Part shown: positions 1 through 7,691 of the stretch, piece after piece
How the letters are laid out: the number at the start of each line of letters is the position of its first letter
Numbering within the stretch: the first letter of the stretch is position 1
Assembly (NCBI GenBank): GCA_021801235.1
Contig: JAJYYG010000007.1
Span: 1 to 64,000 of the forward strand
Direction: 5' to 3'
Length of the DNA stretch: 64,000 nt
DNA from: Actinomycetes bacterium
Lineage (GTDB): Bacteria > Actinomycetota > Acidimicrobiia > Acidimicrobiales > RAAP-2
Notes under the pieces: model-generated
Told to the model about the DNA's origin: nothing
The model's database searches: none
The model's input: only the letters and a program-made list of their open reading frames with translations
Position numbers and translations under genes: made by a program

Positions 1-2
1 TC

Positions 3-161
3 GATGACCCACGCCGCGTCGGAAAGCCCCTCAAACCGCCCCTGGCCCCTACGTTTTCGGCGCGTCGCGGTGATTACCGAATCCTCTACCTGATCGATGA
101 CGCCACCAGTACCGTCGAGGTGACGGCTATCAGCCGGCGGTCTGATGCCTATCGAGCCTGA
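3..161 (+). CDS. RelE/ParE-type toxin, C-terminal part only (5' end outside window)
   Basis: The frame is open from the left edge to a TGA at 159-161, giving the last 52 residues of a protein. It reads FSARRGDYRILYLID, then VTAISRRSDAY. That matches the closing strands of RelE/ParE-superfamily toxins: a basic loop, a Y-R-x-L-Y-x-I-D strand and a final arginine-rich turn ending in Tyr. Family members either cut mRNA on the ribosome or poison gyrase and are paired with an antitoxin. No antitoxin-like frame follows the stop, so a partner, if present, is upstream of the window. The piece is too short to say which subfamily it is or whether it is active. Confidence 0.6.
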   Translation, partial: DDPRRVGKPLKPPLAPTFSARRGDYRILYLIDDATSTVEVTAISRRSDAYRA

Positions 162-447
162 CGTGGTTGCACAACTGAAAGGTGTGGGCCTGGAGGGACA
201 CAATGAGAACTGGGGATCGACCGCCTCCTGACCGACCATCATACTCGGGTGATTCGCCAAGTCCTCGTCCTCAGCAACCGATCGAGGATCGAAACAAGCA
301 TCGATAAGCCAGAGTTCCGCCGGGAAACGTCCGCCTGCTAACCCAACCAAGCTCAGGTCTTCCAGGGGAGACAGCAGCTTGACTTCGGCGCCTACATGGG
401 TTGATTCTGTCTTCGAGCCGCAGTTGTGGCGGGTGCACCTGTGGCGG
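162..447. other. intergenic stretch without a convincing gene
   Basis: This gap lies between the toxin tail and the convergent ATPase gene. It holds one 34-codon frame (203-307, ATG with GGAGG seven bases upstream) whose product is Pro/Arg/Asp-rich and resembles nothing I recognise. Base composition is less GC-rich than most of the window, in keeping with an accessory patch. No terminator hairpin or repeat is obvious. Confidence 0.4.
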
Positions 448-1638
448 TCATTCGTCATCGAAACCGCCGATCGGATGGTGTTCGAGGAGGAACTCCGCAA
501 AGAGAGGGACGGTGAAGTCGACCTGGCCCCGCCGGGGCGACCAGATGAGGCCCTTTTGGATGAGGCTGTCGCGATGCGGAGAGGTCTGGCGCTGGTTCTC
601 CGCTCCCCACGCCCGGGCCACCTCGGCCGTGGCGTAGGGCGGATCGCCCAATGAGGCCATAGCGGCCAGGTAGCGCTGCTCGGCGTCACTTGCCATCTCG
701 AAGCGAGTGCCATAGAACGTGCGCGCGAGCTGTTCTTGAACCAGGTCTCGCACCTCCTCAACGTCGGCCGTGGTGATCGGCGAGGATTCCGCCGCGTTCC
801 ACAGCTCCCTCCCGTACTCCTGTAAGAAGTACGGGTAGCCGGCAGCCAGGCGCACCACCTCAGCGGCGGCGTCGGCAGCGAACTCCACCCCGAGCAGCGA
901 GGCCGGCTTGACCAGCGCCACCCGTGCCTCGGGATCCCGTAGCCTGCCCAGCTCCCGGTACTCGAAGAGCCGGTCGGCGTAGGGCTTCGCCCGCATCAAG
1001 CGCACCTGCAGATCCGGCAGGCCCGCCGCGGCCAATGCCACCGGTAGGGCGTCGCGGCTGACAGCCTGGAAGGCCATGCACACTGCCGCCAGCGAGGCGG
1101 CGTCGAGGTTATGCATCTCGTCGATGAGGAACAGCGCGCCGCTCTGCGCGCTTGCAGCCGTCTGACCGATCTCGCGTAGCAACTCGACAAGGTCCTGTTC
1201 TGGATCCCCCGAGTCGGCCACGCCGGCGACGGCCTCGACGTCGAGTTTCAGCTGCACACCACCCGGAGCGACCACGCTGAACGCCTTGACCACCCCGAGA
1301 GCCCGCTCGACCCGGTCGCGGATGCGGTACCGACGGCTCATCTCCCGCAGCAACCTGGCGGCCATCTGGGCGAAGGTCGACCTGAAGTCGGGCTGGGAGC
1401 CGACCTCCTGCACGTCGGTCGTGGCCCACCCCGCTTCGGAGGCAAGGAGGTCCAGCTCCATGAGCAGCACGGTCTTCCCCACCCCCCGCAAGCCGTAGAA
1501 GATCCGGCTGCGATCGGCACCGCCCGAGGAGAGGATCTCGATCAGCGAGCTGAACTCCTCAAGGTCCCGGTCCCGGCCGGCCAGGTAGGGCGGCTTGCGG
1601 CCCGCTCCCGGCGTGTACGGGTTGTCCCGCCGCTGCAT
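448..1638 (-). CDS. AAA family ATPase (ORC/STAND-like) with C-terminal winged helix
   Basis: A 396-residue protein with a clear P-loop (GLRGVGKT, residues 49-56), a Walker B strand (FLIDEMHN, about 170-177) and an N-terminal segment (YLAGRDRDLEEF) typical of AAA_16/ORC-type ATPases that begin just before the nucleotide pocket. The C-terminal 80 residues (from ASLGDPPYATAEVARAWG to VDFTVPLFAEFLLEH) look like a winged helix. Such stand-alone ATPases occur in mobile or defence-related islands, but no specific role can be assigned. It sits beside a toxin remnant and a transposase. The ATG at 1638 is supported by a TAGACT -10-like box ending seven bases upstream, which suggests a leaderless message. 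Family confidence is good; function is unknown. Confidence 0.85.
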   Translation of the reverse strand: MQRRDNPYTPGAGRKPPYLAGRDRDLEEFSSLIEILSSGGADRSRIFYGLRGVGKTVLLMELDLLASEAGWATTDVQEVGSQPDFRSTFAQMAARLLREMSRRYRIRDRVERALGVVKAFSVVAPGGVQLKLDVEAVAGVADSGDPEQDLVELLREIGQTAASAQSGALFLIDEMHNLDAASLAAVCMAFQAVSRDALPVALAAAGLPDLQVRLMRAKPYADRLFEYRELGRLRDPEARVALVKPASLLGVEFAADAAAEVVRLAAGYPYFLQEYGRELWNAAESSPITTADVEEVRDLVQEQLARTFYGTRFEMASDAEQRYLAAMASLGDPPYATAEVARAWGAENQRQTSPHRDSLIQKGLIWSPRRGQVDFTVPLFAEFLLEHHPIGGFDDE

Positions 1639-1645
1639 AGCGGCC

Positions 1646-1694
1646 AGTCTAACACTGTCTAAGACCGGGTCACCCTCCCTTAGAAACTCTTAGA
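1646..1694 (-). promoter_or_regulatory. ATPase promoter with paired TCTAA/TTAGA sites (candidate operator)
   Basis: On the minus strand a TAGACT box (1646-1651) lies seven bases before the ATG of the ATPase gene. TCTAA occurs at 1648-1652 and 1658-1662, and its reverse complement TTAGA at 1680-1684 and 1690-1694. Both pairs have a 10-bp period (one helical turn), and the two pairs are mirror images of each other. The first pair overlaps the -10 box. This looks like a dimer-of-dimers repressor site, possibly autoregulatory; the binding protein is not known. Confidence 0.45.
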
Positions 1695-1747
1695 GGAGCA
1701 GTCACGGGTCCTTCGATCGGGGGATCCGAATCCGAAGCCACCCGCCG

Positions 1748-3385
1748 GTGGGTCAATCGAGCCAGCGGCCATCGAGGCTCGTCACTAATGGGCATCACGT
1801 GCTCACCGTCATCCAGGCACGCAGACTCACCGCGGTGAGCCGACACGCGCCACGACCAGGAACCTCTTCGAGCACGCCGGCCCGCACGTGGTCGAGCAGC
1901 TCAACCCGGCTGCGCCCGCCGTCCTCGGGCATCGCTCCTCCGATCGAGGCCACGCTCCCCATCGGTGTCCGCCCTCGCCAGCTCTGCGTGCGCACCCTGC
2001 TCGTCGGGATGTTGCTCTGCCAGGCCGATGGGCGCCCCGCCCATCTCCGCCGTGTCCACCAGGCGCTTCTCGGGCTCGCCGACGGCGACAGGGATCGTCT
2101 CGGGGTCGTTGCCTCCTGGTCCAGCGGTCCCCACGTCCTCACCTACCGTCAGGTGGAACGGACGTTCTCCTTGGTCACCGGCGCGCTGGAGGACGAGCAC
2201 CCCAACGGCACGCCCACCAAGGTGTGCCAGGACGTGCTCGACGCACTGGTGGAGGCATCGGTGCCCGAGGGGCTGAAGGACACGTCACGCTCGCTGGCGG
2301 TCGACTGGACCGACTTGGAGTCCTTCTCCACCAGGCGCACCAAGGCCGACGGCGCCTATGCCGACGAGGAAGCGTCGTGGGGGCACCGGAAGGGCGGCGG
2401 CCCGGGCGAGAAGGACGAGCTCTTCTTCGGCTACTACCTGTCCTTGGCCACCATGGTCGAAGACAGCGGAGGCGGCGCGGTCCCAGAGCTGGTGCGCCGG
2501 ATGAACCTCGTCTCGTGCGACCACGACCCGGTTCCCCCCATGGTCCGGGTGCTCACCGAGATGGCCGCCGGTGGTGTCCCACTCGGCGACGTGGTGGCCG
2601 ACTCGGGCTACGCCCACCGGGTGCCCTCCCACTTCGCCCTGCCGCTCCGGGCCGCAGGGGCGAGCCTCGTGATGGACCTGCACCCCTCCGATCGCGGCAC
2701 CCAGGGCACCCACGCCGGCACGACGCTGCACCACGGGAACTGCTACTGCCCAGGCACACCTGATCGCCTCTTCGGCCAGGCCCCCCTTGCCCGGGGGGCG
2801 AGCGACGAGGACATCCGGGCCCACGACGCACGAGCTGGTGAGCTGGCCCGCTACAAGCTCGGGCGAGTGGCGGCCGTCGACCCCGACGGCTTCTGTCGGG
2901 TCGCCTGCCCGGCCCTCCTCGGCAAGGTCCGCTGCCCGCTGCGGGAGCGCTCGATGACCCTCCCACTCGACCGCCCGGAGGTCATCTCACCACCCGAGCA
3001 CCCGCCGCTCTGCTGCACCCACCAGACCATCACGGTGCCGCCCTCGGTCAACCAGAAGACCTCCCAACGCCACGACTACCCCGGCCCAGCCTGGCGACGC
3101 TCCTATGCCCGGCGCTCGGCCGCTGAGCGTGCGAACGCCCGCATCAAGGACCCGGCAACCATCGACGTCGCCCGGGGCTGGTGCCGGACGATGGGGCGCG
3201 TGCCCATGAGCCTCTTTGTCGCCTGCGCCCTCGTGGTGCGCAACCTGGCGGTGGCCGATGCCTTCAGCGCGCGCGAAGCCGACAACGCCCGCCGGCTCGC
3301 CGCCGGCCGTCGGTCGCGTACCCGGCGGCGACGACGGACCACCCTTGCCGATCTCGTCGGAGCGTCGACGAACGCACCGCCGTAG
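1748..3385 (+). CDS. DDE transposase (IS1182/IS4-like), N-terminus doubtful
   Basis: From about residue 70 onward this is a good transposase: a helical N-terminal part (RPRQLCVRTLLVGMLL, RRVHQALLGL), a first catalytic Asp in LAVDWTDL (D186 in this frame), a second in VADSGYAHR (about 285), and the third acidic residue in AAERANARIKD near the C-terminus. The proteins cut and join DNA at the ends of their insertion sequence. The first 70 residues are Ser/Pro/Arg-rich and unlike a transposase. The neighbouring frame over 1849-1930 reads more like protein (NLFEHAGPHVVEQLNP), so a frameshift or a later start is likely. I could not find matching terminal inverted repeats on either side, so the ends of the element are undefined. 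A tRNA gene lies 175 bp downstream. Confidence 0.75.
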   Translation: MGQSSQRPSRLVTNGHHVLTVIQARRLTAVSRHAPRPGTSSSTPARTWSSSSTRLRPPSSGIAPPIEATLPIGVRPRQLCVRTLLVGMLLCQADGRPAHLRRVHQALLGLADGDRDRLGVVASWSSGPHVLTYRQVERTFSLVTGALEDEHPNGTPTKVCQDVLDALVEASVPEGLKDTSRSLAVDWTDLESFSTRRTKADGAYADEEASWGHRKGGGPGEKDELFFGYYLSLATMVEDSGGGAVPELVRRMNLVSCDHDPVPPMVRVLTEMAAGGVPLGDVVADSGYAHRVPSHFALPLRAAGASLVMDLHPSDRGTQGTHAGTTLHHGNCYCPGTPDRLFGQAPLARGASDEDIRAHDARAGELARYKLGRVAAVDPDGFCRVACPALLGKVRCPLRERSMTLPLDRPEVISPPEHPPLCCTHQTITVPPSVNQKTSQRHDYPGPAWRRSYARRSAAERANARIKDPATIDVARGWCRTMGRVPMSLFVACALVVRNLAVADAFSAREADNARRLAAGRRSRTRRRRRTTLADLVGASTNAPP

Positions 3386-3559
3386 TCGGTGACGCATCCC
3401 CGACAGCGCCGCCATCCGTCACCCCGACGCGTCCTCACGATGGCCTGATCGGAGCCGACGGTCTCCACGGCCTTACCCGTCGAGGGCGTCATACCGCCGT
3501 GGCACCATGACGACAGCTGAAACGTGAACTGGTCCCCACGTGAAACGTGAAGACCTCGA

Positions 3560-3636
3560 TGGTGGAGGCGATGGGACTCGAACCCACGAACCTCTTGACT
3601 GCCAGTCAAGCGCTCTACCAGCTGAGCTACGCCCCC
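3560..3636 (-). tRNA. tRNA-Ala (anticodon GGC)
   Basis: The minus strand folds as a cloverleaf. The acceptor stem GGGGGCG pairs with CGCCTCC and includes the G3:U70 wobble that marks alanine tRNAs. The D arm is GCTC/GAGC. The anticodon stem is CTTGA/TCAAG around the loop CTGGCAG, giving anticodon GGC. The T arm carries GGTTCGAGTCC. The discriminator base is A and CCA is encoded (3560-3562). Confidence 0.97.
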
Positions 3637-3894
3637 GAAGGCGACTTACGTTATCAGCACGGACATCCACGACGGACACCCGCCTCCGCGTCGACGGCGA
3701 CAGTGGGGGACAGGCCCCGGACCGGTGACGACAGGGCTCGCTGCGGCCGGAGAACGTGGGGCGTCGACGCGTCCACCGGGGCGGACGGGGCGACCGACCG
3801 AAGGGCTCCCCTGCGGGTCCGTGGCGTCCCCTGGCAACGATGTAGTCCCGGGGTGTCCAAGGACTCCCCTGCGTTCGGCCCCGGCATGCCCCGG

Positions 3895-3900
3895 TACGAT
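3895..3900 (+). promoter_or_regulatory. leuS -10 box (TACGAT), probably leaderless start
   Basis: TACGAT fits the actinobacterial TANNNT -10 consensus and ends eight bases before the leuS ATG at 3909. Transcription would begin on or next to the start codon, and no Shine-Dalgarno is present. The same arrangement recurs in front of several other genes in the window. Confidence 0.6.
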
Positions 3901-3908
3901 CGTCCTCC

Positions 3909-6419
3909 ATGGCACGCGCCTACGACGTCACCGGCATCGAGAAGAAGTGGCAGCAGCGCTGGGCCGACGAGGGTACCTACGAGGTCGAGGCCGACGACCC
4001 CCGCCCCCCCTGGTACGTCCTCACCATGTACCCCTACCCCTCCGGCCCCGCCCACATGGGCCACGTACGGAACTACACGTTCGGAGACCTGCTGGTCCGC
4101 CATCGGACCATGCTCGGCCACGCCGTGCTCTCCCCGTTCGGGTTCGACTCCTTCGGGCTCCCCGCGGAGAACGCCGCGATCAAGACGGGCACCCATCCCC
4201 GCGTGTTCACCGACGCCCGCATCGCCGAGCTGAAGGAGTCGATCGTCTCGCTCGGCGCCGTCTACGACTGGCGCCGGGAGATCCGCAGCCACGATCCCGA
4301 GTACATCCGGGCCAACCAGGTCATCTTCCTCCGGCTCCTCGCCCACGACCTCGCCTACCGGGCCAACGCCCCGGTCAACTGGTGTCCCGGGTGCCAGACG
4401 GTGCTGGCCAACGAGCAGGTGCTGGCCGACGGAACCTGCGAGCGCTCCGGCGACCCGGTGGTCAAGCGCGATCTCGAGCAGTGGTTCTTCCGGATCACCC
4501 GGTACGCGGACGAGCTGCTGGCCGATCTGGAGGCCCTCGACTGGCCGGAGCGGGTCAAGACGATGCAGCGGAACTGGATCGGCCGTTCCGAGGGGGCCGA
4601 GTACGACCTGACGGTTGCGGGTCGCGACGGCTCGGACGGCCGCCCGCCGCTGGTGCTCCGGGTGTTCACGACCCGACCCGATACGTCCTTCGGGATGACC
4701 TACGCGGTGGTGGCCCCCGAGCATCCGATGGTCGACGACCTGACCACGCCCGAGCACCGTGCGGCGGTCGACGAGTTGCGTGCCCGTGCCGCGGCGAGCT
4801 CCGACATCGAACGCATGTCGGAGTCCGGTGCGGGCGGCCTCGGCAAGCGGGGAGCGTTCACCGGATCGTCGGTGGTGAACCCGTTCACCGGGCTTCCCGT
4901 GCCGGTCTACGTGGCGGACTACGTGCTGATGGGGTACGGCACCGGCGCCATCATGGCCGTCCCCGCCGAGGACACCCGCGACTGGGAGTTCGCCCAGGCC
5001 CACGGGCTCCCGTTCGTGCGCACCGTGCGGCCTCCCGACGGGTGGGACGAGCACGGGGGCCCCGAGGGTGGGCCGGGCGGCGCCTATACGGGCCCGGGAG
5101 AGAAGATCAACTCCGCCTGGTTGGACGGCCTCGACATCCCGACCGCCAAGGAGCGAGCCACCGAGTGGCTTGAGTCTGAGGGCATCGGCGAGCGCAAGGT
5201 CAACTACCGGCTCCGCGACTGGCTCGTCTCGCGGCAGCGGTTCTGGGGCTGTCCCATCCCCGTCGTCTACTGCGCCGACCACGGCATCGTCCCGGTGCCC
5301 GAGGACCAGCTCCCGGTACTGGCGCCCGACGACGTGGCCTTTCTCCCGACCGGAGAGTCGCCGCTGGCTACCCACGAAGGCTTCCGCACGACGACGTGCC
5401 CGGTCTGCGGCGGCCCGGCCACGCGGGAGACCGACACCATGGACACCTTCGTCGACTCCTCGTGGTACTTCCTGCGCTTCACCGACCCTCACAACAAGAC
5501 GGAGCCCTTCGACCCGGCGACGGCCCTCCACTGGATGCCGGTCGACCAGTACATCGGCGGGATCGAGCACGCCATCCTCCACCTGCTCTACGCCCGGTTC
5601 TACACCAAGGCCCTGGCCGATGTCGGGCTCGGGCCCGCCGGCCTGCGGGAACCGTTCGCCCGGCTGTTCACCCAGGGGATGATCCGGATGGACGGCACGA
5701 AGATGTCCAAGTCCAAGGGGAACCTGGTCGCACCGTCCACCTACCTCTCGACCGTCGGGGCGGATGCGCTCCGCCTTTTCCACCTGTTCGTCGGCCCCCC
5801 CGCCGACGACGTCGACTGGACGGCGCAGACCGACTCCGTCATCGAGGGCTGCGGCCGCTACCTCGACCGGGTCTGGCGGTTCGCCGTGCCCGAGGACGGC
5901 GCCGCGCCACCCCGCCACGACGGGACGCTCACCCCCGAAGACCTCGCCGTCCGCAAGGCCACCCACCGGCTGATCGACCGGGTCACCCGTGACTACGAGC
6001 GCTGGTCGTACAACACGGCAGTGGCGGCCTGCATGGAGTTCGTCAACCTGCTCCAGCCCTACGCCCGCGGGGACGCCCACGCCGCGGTCGTCGACGAGGC
6101 AGTGGACTCGCTCCTGCTGGTGCTGGCCCCGATGACGCCGCACCTGGCCGCAGAGGCCTGGGAGCGCCGCCATGGCGACCACGTCCATCTGCACGCGTGG
6201 CCGGTGGCGGATCCGGCCCTGGTGGCCGAGGACACGGTGACGATGGTGATCCAGGTGAACGGCAAGGTGCGTGACCGGCTGGACGTGGATCCGGCCATCG
6301 GCGAGGACGCCGCCGCGGCCGCCGCGCTGGCGTCCCCCGCGGTCGTCGCCGCGCTCGCCGGCGCCGAGCCCCGGAGGGTGGTCAGCCGTCCCCCCCGGCT
6401 CGTCAACGTGGTCGTCTGA
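3909..6419 (+). CDS. leuS: leucyl-tRNA synthetase
   Basis: An 836-residue class I synthetase that charges tRNA-Leu with leucine in the cytoplasm. The HIGH-type motif is HMGH (49-52, in YPSGPAHMGH). The editing (CP1) domain contains the threonine-rich TTRPDT near residue 254. The second ATP motif is KMSKS (about 598-602). Paired cysteines (CPGC around residue 160, CPVCGG around 500) suggest zinc-binding insertions. The C-terminus ends in the tRNA-binding domain (MVIQVNGKVRDRLDV). Length is slightly below the usual 860-880. It is monocistronic as far as can be seen. Confidence 0.97.
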   Translation: MARAYDVTGIEKKWQQRWADEGTYEVEADDPRPPWYVLTMYPYPSGPAHMGHVRNYTFGDLLVRHRTMLGHAVLSPFGFDSFGLPAENAAIKTGTHPRVFTDARIAELKESIVSLGAVYDWRREIRSHDPEYIRANQVIFLRLLAHDLAYRANAPVNWCPGCQTVLANEQVLADGTCERSGDPVVKRDLEQWFFRITRYADELLADLEALDWPERVKTMQRNWIGRSEGAEYDLTVAGRDGSDGRPPLVLRVFTTRPDTSFGMTYAVVAPEHPMVDDLTTPEHRAAVDELRARAAASSDIERMSESGAGGLGKRGAFTGSSVVNPFTGLPVPVYVADYVLMGYGTGAIMAVPAEDTRDWEFAQAHGLPFVRTVRPPDGWDEHGGPEGGPGGAYTGPGEKINSAWLDGLDIPTAKERATEWLESEGIGERKVNYRLRDWLVSRQRFWGCPIPVVYCADHGIVPVPEDQLPVLAPDDVAFLPTGESPLATHEGFRTTTCPVCGGPATRETDTMDTFVDSSWYFLRFTDPHNKTEPFDPATALHWMPVDQYIGGIEHAILHLLYARFYTKALADVGLGPAGLREPFARLFTQGMIRMDGTKMSKSKGNLVAPSTYLSTVGADALRLFHLFVGPPADDVDWTAQTDSVIEGCGRYLDRVWRFAVPEDGAAPPRHDGTLTPEDLAVRKATHRLIDRVTRDYERWSYNTAVAACMEFVNLLQPYARGDAHAAVVDEAVDSLLLVLAPMTPHLAAEAWERRHGDHVHLHAWPVADPALVAEDTVTMVIQVNGKVRDRLDVDPAIGEDAAAAAALASPAVVAALAGAEPRRVVSRPPRLVNVVV

Positions 6420-6512
6420 CCGCGCCCTCTCCGGGTTGCGGGACGGGGACCTGCGGTTCCGGCGATGGCCGGGCGGGCATCGACGGGTGGTCACCCCGGC
6501 GGTCCGACCCGG

Positions 6513-7541
6513 TCACTTGAAGGCGGCGAGGATCTCCGACCAGCGGCCCGGTTCGACGTCGTAGGGGGCGTAGAAGCTGAAGCGGTCGACCACGTCCCCG
6601 AAGCGCGCCCGCACCTTCCCCGGGATCTCCCCGAGGTCGCCGACCACCGCGAACGTGTCGAGCATCTGGTCGTCGACGAGGTCCGCCATCTCGTCCCACG
6701 CGCCCCGCCGCGACAGGGCGTGCAGCTCGGGTTGCAGGCTTCCCCATCCGTGCAGCTCCAGCACCGGGCGGTAGGCGGGCGTGGAACCGTAGAAGGCGAG
6801 CTGCGCCTTGACCGCCTTGCGGGCCACCTCGACCTCGGCGGCGTCGCGTCCGGTCACCACCATGCCGGGATACGAGATCTGGACGTCCCCGCGCCACTTG
6901 CCGGCGCGCGCCAACCCCCGTTCGAGGGCGGGGAGCGACACCTCGCGCAGGTACCGCTCGGTGGTGAAGCCATGGACGAGCAGCCCGTCGGCCACCTCGC
7001 CGGCCACCTCGGTCATCTGGGGGCCGACGGCGGCCACGAACACCTTGGGCGGACCGTGCGGGTTCGGTCCGGGGTCGAACATCGGTGTCATCAGGGTGTG
7101 ACGGTAGAACTCGCCCCGGAAGGCGAGGCGGCTCCCGTCGGCCCAGCTCGCCCAGATGGCCCGCATCGCCAGAACGAGCTCCCGCATGCGTGGCGCCGGA
7201 TGGGACCACGGCATCGAGAACCGCTTCTCGATGTGGGGCTTGATCTGCGAGCCGAGGCCGAGGAGGAACCGCCCCCCGGACATGGTCTGGAGGTCGTTGG
7301 CCGTCATGGCCAGGGTCATCGGGTTCCGGGCGAAGGCGACCGCGATGCCGGTCCCGAGCTCGAGGTGCCGGGTGTGCTCTGCCGCCAGGGCGAGCGGCAG
7401 AAAGGGATCGTGCGCCGTCTCCGCGGTCCATACGCCGTCGTACCCGTCCCGCTCGGCCCGCACTGCGGTATCGACCACGTCGGCAGGGTCGAACCCGATG
7501 GCGCCGTCGACGAGCACGGGGCCACGGTAGCCGGTCGTCAC
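6513..7541 (-). CDS. LLM-class F420-dependent oxidoreductase
   Basis: A 342-residue luciferase-like monooxygenase-fold protein. The N-terminal strand and helix (DPADVVDTAVRAERDGYDGVW), the ELGTGIAVAFARNP segment and the SGGRFLLGLG loop are the signatures of coenzyme F420-binding members in actinobacteria. Substrate is unknown. I place the start at GTG 7541 (VTTGYRGPVLVDG); the frame stays open further upstream, but that extension only translates the 37-bp tandem repeats. It is divergent from the DUF1707 gene, with the repeats filling the space between them. The TIGR03617-like subfamily is my best guess. Confidence 0.85.
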   Translation of the reverse strand: MTTGYRGPVLVDGAIGFDPADVVDTAVRAERDGYDGVWTAETAHDPFLPLALAAEHTRHLELGTGIAVAFARNPMTLAMTANDLQTMSGGRFLLGLGSQIKPHIEKRFSMPWSHPAPRMRELVLAMRAIWASWADGSRLAFRGEFYRHTLMTPMFDPGPNPHGPPKVFVAAVGPQMTEVAGEVADGLLVHGFTTERYLREVSLPALERGLARAGKWRGDVQISYPGMVVTGRDAAEVEVARKAVKAQLAFYGSTPAYRPVLELHGWGSLQPELHALSRRGAWDEMADLVDDQMLDTFAVVGDLGEIPGKVRARFGDVVDRFSFYAPYDVEPGRWSEILAAFK

Positions 7542-7543
7542 CC

Positions 7544-7691
7544 GGTTGCGCCCCGGATTCCCGTGGCGCACGGTGCCGCCGGTTGCGCCCCGGATTCCCG
7601 TGGCGCACGGTGCCGCCGGTTGCGCCCCGGATTCCCGTGGCGCACGGTGCCGCCGGTTGCGCCCCGGATTCCCGTGGCGCACAATGCGCCG
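7544..7691. repeat. four tandem 37-bp repeats, each a potential hairpin
   Basis: Units run 7544-7580, 7581-7617, 7618-7654 and 7655-7691. The first three are identical and the fourth diverges at its 3' end. Each unit begins GGTTGCGCC and carries TGCGCC and its complement GGCGCA about 12 bases apart, so every unit can fold. The array fills exactly the space between the divergent GTG of the LLM oxidoreductase and the ATG of the DUF1707 gene. Function is unknown; it may carry a shared regulator site or be an expanded palindromic repeat. Confidence 0.9.

Noticed and set aside
203..307. 34-codon frame with GGAGG upstream (MRTGDRPPPDRPSYSGD...)
   Set aside because: Low-complexity Pro/Arg composition, no recognisable fold and no support beyond a ribosome-like site. 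Mentioned only in the intergenic entry.
3505..3555. TGAAACGTGA repeated twice beside the tRNA gene, as an attachment-site or IS end
   Set aside because: The copies are only about 25 bp apart on the same side of the tRNA, and no matching copy lies at the other end of the transposase gene.
7542..7682. N-terminal extension of the F420 oxidoreductase (repeated RHGNPGRNR)
   Set aside because: It only translates the 37-bp repeats, and oxidoreductases of this family begin near the VLVDG strand.
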